Translations under genes and position numbers: made by a program
Source: Dipteris shenzhenensis
Taxonomy: Eukaryota > Polypodiophyta > Polypodiopsida > Gleicheniales
Reading direction: 5' to 3' (one strand)
Assembly (NCBI GenBank): GCA_047967505.1
Contig: CM106539.1
Length of the DNA: 64,000 nucleotides
The notes under the pieces: model-generated
What the model saw: the letters and a program-made list of their open reading frames with translations, nothing else
Database searches by the model: none
Told to the model about the DNA's origin: nothing
Shown: positions 57,400 to 64,000 of the stretch, in pieces
How the letters are laid out: each line of letters opens with the position of its first letter
How positions within the stretch are numbered: the first letter of the stretch is position 1

Positions 57400-60300
57400 T
57401 CATATAGCTGCTTATCCTGCATGTAACCCAAAATCTTTAATAGTTAGTGAATTATAGAGTCCTACTGAGAGATGTGGATGCAGTGATGCACCCGGGAACA
57501 CAGGCCCTACGTCCAAGAAGAAAAGCAGTGCTTCAAATCTTGGTGAATAGACAGACACTGCATCTATTTGTGTATAATGTGGATCACTTAATCATTTGTA
57601 AATGTGAAGCTCTAGATTGGTTAACCTGAGGAGTATTTGAATCTTGACAGTCCAACTCAAAATCTCGGATAATGCGGATCGACCGCAATCAAAATGCTCA
57701 TTGGCCCCTGGTGATATGCGTACAACACTACAACGTGAATGTACTAACCTATACACACAAACATGAATATTGAAAAGAGAGCTATGCTGGAAAAGAGAGA
57801 GAGAAGAGGAAAGCCAGAAAAAGAGGAGTGAAAGAGCTGAGAGTATGGAAAAACCACTATGTTCAAGCAAAGGTGGCAAGAAGAAATGCAGAACTGGAAG
57901 AACTAAAGCAAAATAAAGGAAAGAGAGGTGAAATAGTTCTTTGTTTTGATGTCGGCACTACATTGCAAGGATGGAATACAACTATTTGCTTTATGGTATT
58001 AGATACTTTACAGGGTTATCAGGCTCTTGATTCTATTCTACTCCTCTGGAAAATAAATAAAAAATTGATTGTTCTCAACTTGGTGAAGCTGCTTCAAATA
58101 GGTGTTGGCCATGAATTTCAAATTCTTTGTGAACTTAAATTCGAACCCTAGGCCAGACACACACAGTTTGTGAGCATGGGTATAAAGCTTTATACATAAG
58201 GTCCGAGTAGAGCATGTGCCATAGAGACTGTGGCTTTGGTGCAGTAAGTAGAGGAAACATATCTGTCTTGCATGAGTTCGATATACTTCACTATGGTCCA
58301 TATAGACCCTTTGCTAATCTCTACGCTACCGGACATCTCATACCATATTAGGTACATGTTCGGGTATGAGGTGCTAGTTTTTTTGCTGGAGGGCTCACCT
58401 TCTATCTTTTGTAGGTCTTTGCATGCCCCCTCTCCAACAACAAACGAAATATACGCGCGAAAAGCTCAATGGCTCAAAAGCCCTTCATCGCTTTGTCTAA
58501 AATCTTAATTGCATGCACGTATACCTCTCAACATACCTTCCTCTACGTACTAGAGTCCCGTTTTTACATTCTCATAGTCTTTGGACTAGGCGTTAACAGA
58601 TTAGGCTGATAACAAGAAGCACTTTGCCATCCCATATTTATGAACGTGTTGGGACTTTCAATTGTTGTTGTTCATAGCTAAGCCCTGCTAATCGGTCATG
58701 AGCACGGTGGCGTTTTGAAATACATGTCTATCTCTCAACCGTGGTCGCTAGAACACAGAAGTGGAATGTATTCTATGTGGATAAAGTGTGGGTGATTATC
58801 TGACTAGAGTGATATTTCTGTGGACGTAATTGTAGAGCACCCCTTAAGGGCTCACAATACAACGTTTTGCTCAACATATCACGGAACGCGGCTACCTCAA
58901 CATCTGCTATGTAAATGCATCACGTATCGCAAGCTTCCCTAGAATATCACGTTGAATAGCAATCAAACTTAGAGAACTAATGTGCAAGGCGGATGCGCTT
59001 GGGTAGGAGGTGTCTCCCCATTTCATATCTTCCAGCGTTCAATCGTATATTGGAAGGGAGGAGTCGTCATTCCTCTCCAAGTGTACAAGGGGGAGGCAAG
59101 GGTTCAACCCTGCACTGCTCCTCTCTGCAAATCCTCTACTTGTCTTCAAGGCATCTAATCCAAGTGCACCACTAGAATTCCCATTGGCAAGGCATACTCA
59201 GGCATTCAATTTTGATCTGACACAACTTAGAGGCATTCAGGCATCCAAACCACTGGCAAACTGAGCTCAACGCAGCCTCAAGGCTATCACATGCATCCAC
59301 ACTGTCCTTAGGCCTTTCACAAGATCACCCTTGCCTCTGGGTGCTTGCTAGAATCTATAGGAGTCTTGAAAGGACTAAAAACAACACGCATGCACTGCAA
59401 AAAGCTGCAAAGCAAGAAAGAACAAGGGAAAACAGAACCTGGAATCAACTCCCGCTGTCTGTGGCAGAGGGGCAAGCTCCTTCCTCGCACCTATCCTCTG
59501 TCCAAGCTCCCCGCAGGGTGCAGGTGTCTTCCAACAATCAGGAGAAGAGAGAAATGAAGATAGAGAGCGGAGGGTGAACAAGAAAGAGTTGTAGAGGAAA
59601 GATGGTTCACAGATTTGCCCCAAAATGATTGCCTCGGGATCTGTGCCTGAGTCCTCCTAAGAGGGTGCCAAAAGCAACAGGGAAAGTTCCTCCTGCAGTC
59701 TGCACTGGTATAGAACAGCTCCAGAAGCCACCACGCAACCAAAAACATGTGCACAAAGGTCCAACACAGCAAAAGACAACCCCGTGCACCTACTGGAGGC
59801 AGCTGAAAACGTTTGCACGGATTCCGTCAACCGTTTGGACGTCCATACAGTCCGTACAAAAATTTTCAGAAAGTTCAAAAATGACTTCTAGCACTTCCTA
59901 GAAATGTATACTAGCCTAGGAACAGTCAAAACAGACTTAAAACAGCTGAAAACAGGCTTGAAACAGCTCAAACAGTCAAAAAACTGCACAAGAACAACTG
60001 AAAACGTCCAACACCTCTGGAAGAGTGAGGGGAGAGAGATGGAAGGTAGGGGAAGGGCATGCATACACAAATATTTTGACGCAACGCAGCAAGGGAAGAT
60101 CTATGGCACTCATCACTTCTGTGTTATATGGCGGGGGAAGCTGGAAAACTTTACTTTATCTCAGTTGTATAAGTCAGTTAGTACTTCAAGGGTGCTTGCA
60201 AACCTGTGGGAGGTCCATTAGTAATCTCATGTATTTGGTGCAGGCTCCACGTTTCTTGGAGCTTGCATCTAACTCCTTGACCTTGCTCAGTGTTCCCAGT

Positions 60301-61457
60301 TCTTTCTTGCGTGTGTTCCCTTTTTCACGTTCTGTGAGTTTGAGAATGGTGTTTATTTCACTACCTTGCGCTAATTTTTCCTTTGGATGCCCTATTTTTT
60401 GGGGGATGGGGAAGATGCTTCGTCCAAGGAGGTCCCTTGGTACTCTTTAGCATTAACTCTTGGCTGTTGCTTTTCCTTGTCTTGATCAGTGAGAATCTTT
60501 GGCCGCAATCTCAAGTTCGGTCGTAGTGCAGTATCTATTGGAGTCTAATCAATTTCCTATTGTCAATATTTACAACGGTAAGGTGGAATAGGGACTTCTA
60601 TTGATGTAATATTCGAGTTATTACGTTCATTCCTACCTTTATTCTTCCGTCTCATCATTGGATCCCTTGTATAATACCAATAACTAGGGGTATCCATAGG
60701 TTTCTTTTAAGTATGCATGGTATAGTCGATGTTGTCATATGAATCTAAGGTATAGTGTATATTTGGTGGTATACTCTATGGGTCTACAATTAATAATATA
60801 TTAACCCTTCACGGATATATTTCTCCCGTGTAGTCATGGTACATTTCCTTACCCATGGTGTTCCCATTAGTAGTATGGAGAACACTTCCATGCATTAAAA
60901 TGACTAGAAGTAACGAGCTAATGCACACCCAATATACTCTTCCTTAGCACCTCTATCTTTCTCAAAGAGTACTTTTGTAATATAATTTTGTATCATAAAT
61001 CACATAAAATTCTGGTTATCATGGCCCGGAATTGTGAATACATATATTAAGGTCAATTGTGAAAATATCCTTGGTATACAAGTGCTAGCCATCTCTCATT
61101 ATCTTTGGTACATATGTGTCAACTATTATTGAATATACTTATTCTCCTTGATCATGTGTCAAATCATTCACTTTCTCATATCCCGATAAATGTTCTACTA
61201 CTTTTCTTTCTCAACATTGTCATATAGTACAATGGGAGGATGTGTGTGTGTGTAAGTGTGACCCACCTACCGCAATCCCGCGAGTCCAACACATAATCCA
61301 AGTGAGGGCAGTAGACTGCCCATCACTTTAGATTCAGTCGGCGGACTACTGCCCAGTAAATCTCTATATTCATAGATTGAGTGGAATTATGAAGTCAAGT
61401 GATAATCGTAAGTACATAATCATAATTTCAAGGGGATTATGGATTCAGGGGATGTAC
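57400..61457. other. Long interval without a recognisable gene
   Basis: Past the RLCK stop the sequence is mostly short frames without motifs. The frames at 59010-59623 look protein-like on the plus strand but match no family. From 59930 to 60005 an ACAG(C/T)(T/C)(A/G)AAAC phrase repeats several times. A TG run lies near 61240. No element ends were identified. Confidence 0.45.
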
Positions 61458-62342
61458 TTACTTCCTGAGTCTTTTAAGGTCGCATCCAGGGAACTCCTGC
61501 TTTAGGAAAGCTCTTATCACCTTCCTACATTTACCTCTTTTAAACCCAATTTTCTCAAAGTTCCCGATGAATTTCTTAATTTGCACAAAGGCATTGAAAT
61601 CTTCTTTTTCAGTGTATAATATGGGCATTACTTGGGAAATGATTACTTTCTCTGAAAATGATAAAGGTCTGTTACTAAATGCCCAGATGAACTTGCATAC
61701 TGGATAGTCCACGGACTCAGTTTTATCAAATTTGTTGGTTACTTCTATTCCATTGATCTTATTGGTGATAGTAATGGACATATTCAAGAAATTGGATTTT
61801 ATCCCAATGTTATTACCATCCTCCCCAACTTGTACATCCACTGTAGTGTCTTTTATTTCCAAGAATTGGAGGGGGTATATCCAAAGTGGGTCTATCTCAT
61901 CATTATCTTGCAGTGTGAAGAACTCTTTAGGGGAATCCACATTGACTAATAATATATCGTCCATATATCTAAAGGGGTGCTTAAATCTGGACAATCTCCC
62001 CCAATCCTTTTCTTTCCTTAAATTTTTAATAAAGTTCAGCTCAAACCAATGGAGATATAAGTTACACCATAGGGGTGACCAAGAGAATCCCATGGGTATA
62101 CCTGAGACCTGTTTGTAAACCTGGTCTGCTAATCTCAAGTGCATGTTTTCTAGGAGCCACATATTGAGCATAATACACTCTTGTTTTGACCAAGATGTGA
62201 GGGTCTTACTGCTTGTATGGCTCCATGAAGCTTTTTTCCTCTTCCAGTTTAGATTTAGATACCGTTTTCTTTTCTTGCTATATGCCATGATAATGATTTC
62301 TGATATAATCTTCTTTAAACCATATCTACATATCTCAATCAA
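61458..62342 (-). CDS. Penelope-like reverse transcriptase ORF, 5'-truncated
   Basis: A 294-residue uninterrupted minus-strand frame carries reverse transcriptase motifs. QVSGIPMGFSWSPLWCNLYL (about residues 78-97) is the motif-B region and FRYMDDILLVN (about 123-133) holds the catalytic Asp pair. FLNMSITI follows in the FLD-type position. A tail with KFDKTES, FIWAFSNRPLS and FVQIKKFIGNFEKIGFKRG matches the thumb order of Penelope-like elements (YDKR, SN, then a GF or GY phrase). The upstream fingers and motif A are missing: a stop lies at about 62360 and the frame has only a TTG at its start. No GIY-YIG nuclease was found downstream. Cellular RTs of related type are an alternative. It is the only long open RT frame in the window. 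Confidence 0.6.
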   Translation of the reverse strand: MIEICRYGLKKIISEIIIMAYSKKRKRYLNLNWKRKKASWSHTSSKTLTSWSKQECIMLNMWLLENMHLRLADQVYKQVSGIPMGFSWSPLWCNLYLHWFELNFIKNLRKEKDWGRLSRFKHPFRYMDDILLVNVDSPKEFFTLQDNDEIDPLWIYPLQFLEIKDTTVDVQVGEDGNNIGIKSNFLNMSITITNKINGIEVTNKFDKTESVDYPVCKFIWAFSNRPLSFSEKVIISQVMPILYTEKEDFNAFVQIKKFIGNFEKIGFKRGKCRKVIRAFLKQEFPGCDLKRLRK

Positions 62343-64000
62343 ATAACATTGAAAGATTCAAAATCGTTAGATTCATTCCTTCAAGGAGCCCACAGATAAT
62401 ATGTTCAAAGCTATTTATTCACTTTAATTAAACTCTTCAAAGCTTCCAAAAATCCCATCTATCTTTCATGAAACTTTCAAAAATCCCTTATATTCCAAGT
62501 TCTCTTACTTCCATCATAGCAGATTACAAATGCATATTATAGAAAGGAATATCAATATAATTAGTGCCGGATATAAAGTTTTTATGGCATAAGCTAACAT
62601 ATAATATTATAAGGAGACACAAGCTGCCCCAAATCTGTCATCACCATTCATCTTCACCAAAAACCCTGATGCAGCCAACTGTGTTGACAAAAAATCTGTG
62701 AACCAGGGTATACATATGAACTCCAAAAAATTTCTTGAGTTCTACCAAAATAATTATGAGTGTGGTAAAGCCATATATAGCCAGCTCCTAAGTCGAAGCT
62801 CTCAGTCTAATCCAAAGGATGTATGCAAAAGTAGTAATATTGTAGGATAATTAGAGGTGTTCATCCATCTTGCCAGTAGTAGTTGATGTGCCAGTGCGAT
62901 AATCAAAAACATTCGTCTACAAATCTGGTTGAGAAGTGTGCCAACTCACCTGCATCCATCCACACAAAGGACAAGTTAGAATCGGGACCTTTAAATGTGG
63001 GACTGTAGGCCTCCATGCTGGCACACAGTTGTTGTCCATGTCCCTCAACTTAACTTGCAATAGTTCATATTTTGGCACTTGAACCCCCAGAAAAATGAAT
63101 GATAACAGAAACATTCAGTAAATAGCAATAAAAATTATGTCAATAAAGAGTACACATTAGAATGGCACTTGTGCATGCCATTTCATATCCACTTACAGTT
63201 GACAAGGGACACAATCATCATTGTGCCAAGTTTCTCTCACTAGTAAGTAGGAAAAGGACATCTTCATATTAAATTTCTATCCAAGTTTCTTATAAAATGC
63301 AACATACGAAAACTTTAGCTCAGTAGTAGGGAAGTTAATCATTCAATGTCTGTCTTGTAATATCTTCTGCCATATAATGCATTCATCACATCAAATTACA
63401 AAAACTTATTTCAAAAGATACAATCACAACTCCAAAATATGTACATGTAAATCCACTATACCCAAGGGGTTTTGCATATAATAATGGTTGGAAGGTAACA
63501 AATATCCTGGCATCATCAAATGGATTCCAGAGTCATGATCAAATAAGCTCTTTATTAGCAATCCGCAAACTATTCTAAGCAGCACTATGGGGATTTCCCA
63601 GCTCCAATCTTCTGGGAAAATGTAGTAACTTTTCCTCTCTGGTTTTTTGTTCATATCGTTCAACCATAATATCATGTAGTACAAGGGTAGTGGTGTAGTG
63701 TAGCTTGAAGGAGGCATCTCGTGAGATCCGGGAAGCTAGTGTACTACATTTTACTCTCCCTCTCGGGTTCATGCAAGATGATCAGGTTGAGTGAAACCTC
63801 CTCATAAAAAGATGTCGATCCCTTCTATTTGTATAGCGATTGCTATATAACTGCTTTCCAACTAATTATCTCAGAATCTGCGTACTTCTGACGGGGGTCT
63901 CTTCACAACAATCGGAAAATAATGTGTGAAAATTAATTGCGCCAGTGTCTGGTCAACAGAGAAAAAGTGATCTTCCTCCACACCTCTCAAGCTATCTTAC
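62343..64000. other. Terminal stretch, no gene seen
   Basis: The only notable feature is the dispersed segment at 62917-63085 shared with 18455-18600. Elsewhere the frames are short and lack motifs. Confidence 0.45.
62917..63085 (-). repeat. Dispersed segment related to 18455-18600
   Basis: The better preserved copy of the pair. On the minus strand one frame reads RDMDNNCVPAWRPTVPHL, and CAGGTGAGTTGG follows at about 62946 as a possible splice donor. It may be an exon edge of a gene captured or duplicated twice in the region; no family was recognised. Confidence 0.5.

Noticed and set aside
59085-59125. GGGTTCAACCCTGCA as a Pol III B box
   Set aside because: No A box upstream at tRNA or SINE spacing.
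61000-61457. A GIY-YIG nuclease behind the Penelope-like RT
   Set aside because: No GIY or YIG-type motif could be read downstream on the minus strand in any frame.
61732-62118. A 128-codon plus-strand frame opposite the RT
   Set aside because: The minus strand carries recognisable RT motifs over the same bases; the plus frame has none.

Overview
The window is nuclear DNA of a land plant with a transposon-rich genome. The evidence is spliced plant-type receptor-like kinase genes with short GT-AG introns, a Ty1/copia LTR with an initiator-Met tRNA primer site, and gypsy, LINE, Helitron and tRNA-like remnants, with no bacterial operons. Which plant cannot be fixed from the sequence. The mix of Helitrons, several LINE clades and a Penelope-type reverse transcriptase would suit a large-genome fern, lycophyte or gymnosperm, but that is a guess.

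Layout. 1-3 kb: no gene, repeats only. 3.2-6.7 kb: a broken Helitron Rep followed by a broken LINE. 7-12.8 kb: a minus-strand degenerate element with unusual proteins (a transposon-type domain and a coiled coil). 13.6-15 kb: a gypsy integrase with four nonsense codons. 16.8-17.4 kb: an eight-copy hairpin tandem array. 17.6-22 kb: no recognisable gene. 22.1-28 kb: two further LINE remnants around a broken coiled-coil ORF. 28.1-31.7 kb: an LTR and a 3-kb strand-asymmetric tract almost lacking G. 32.5-34.3 kb: a second Helitron, with Rep, Pif1-type helicase and a probable endonuclease end. 34.3-35.4 kb: a terminal-inverted-repeat element with a nested foldback and a tRNA-like segment. 37.4-39.5 kb: a minus-strand LINE with a 282-bp tandem duplication at its 5' side.

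42.3-57.4 kb holds the two gene loci. The first (42259-45338) is intact. Two long ORFs, joined in frame by removing one 80-base canonical intron, give a predicted 999-residue protein with a helical HeLo/MCAfunc-like N-terminus, a complete TKL-type kinase domain, a linker and a second, receptor-like kinase domain. This is a tandem kinase protein and the most interesting object in the window. The second locus (56018-57399) is an RLCK-VII-type kinase with five visible exons; a short deletion and frameshift in its ATP-binding loop suggest a pseudogene. The 10 kb between them is filled with copia LTRs, a gag remnant and minus-strand LINE fragments.

57.4-64 kb has no recognised host gene. It contains one minus-strand reverse transcriptase ORF of 294 residues, of Penelope-like character, open throughout in an otherwise decayed neighbourhood. 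Many nonsense codons in the element remnants fit C-to-T or G-to-A changes, as expected for methylated, silenced transposons.
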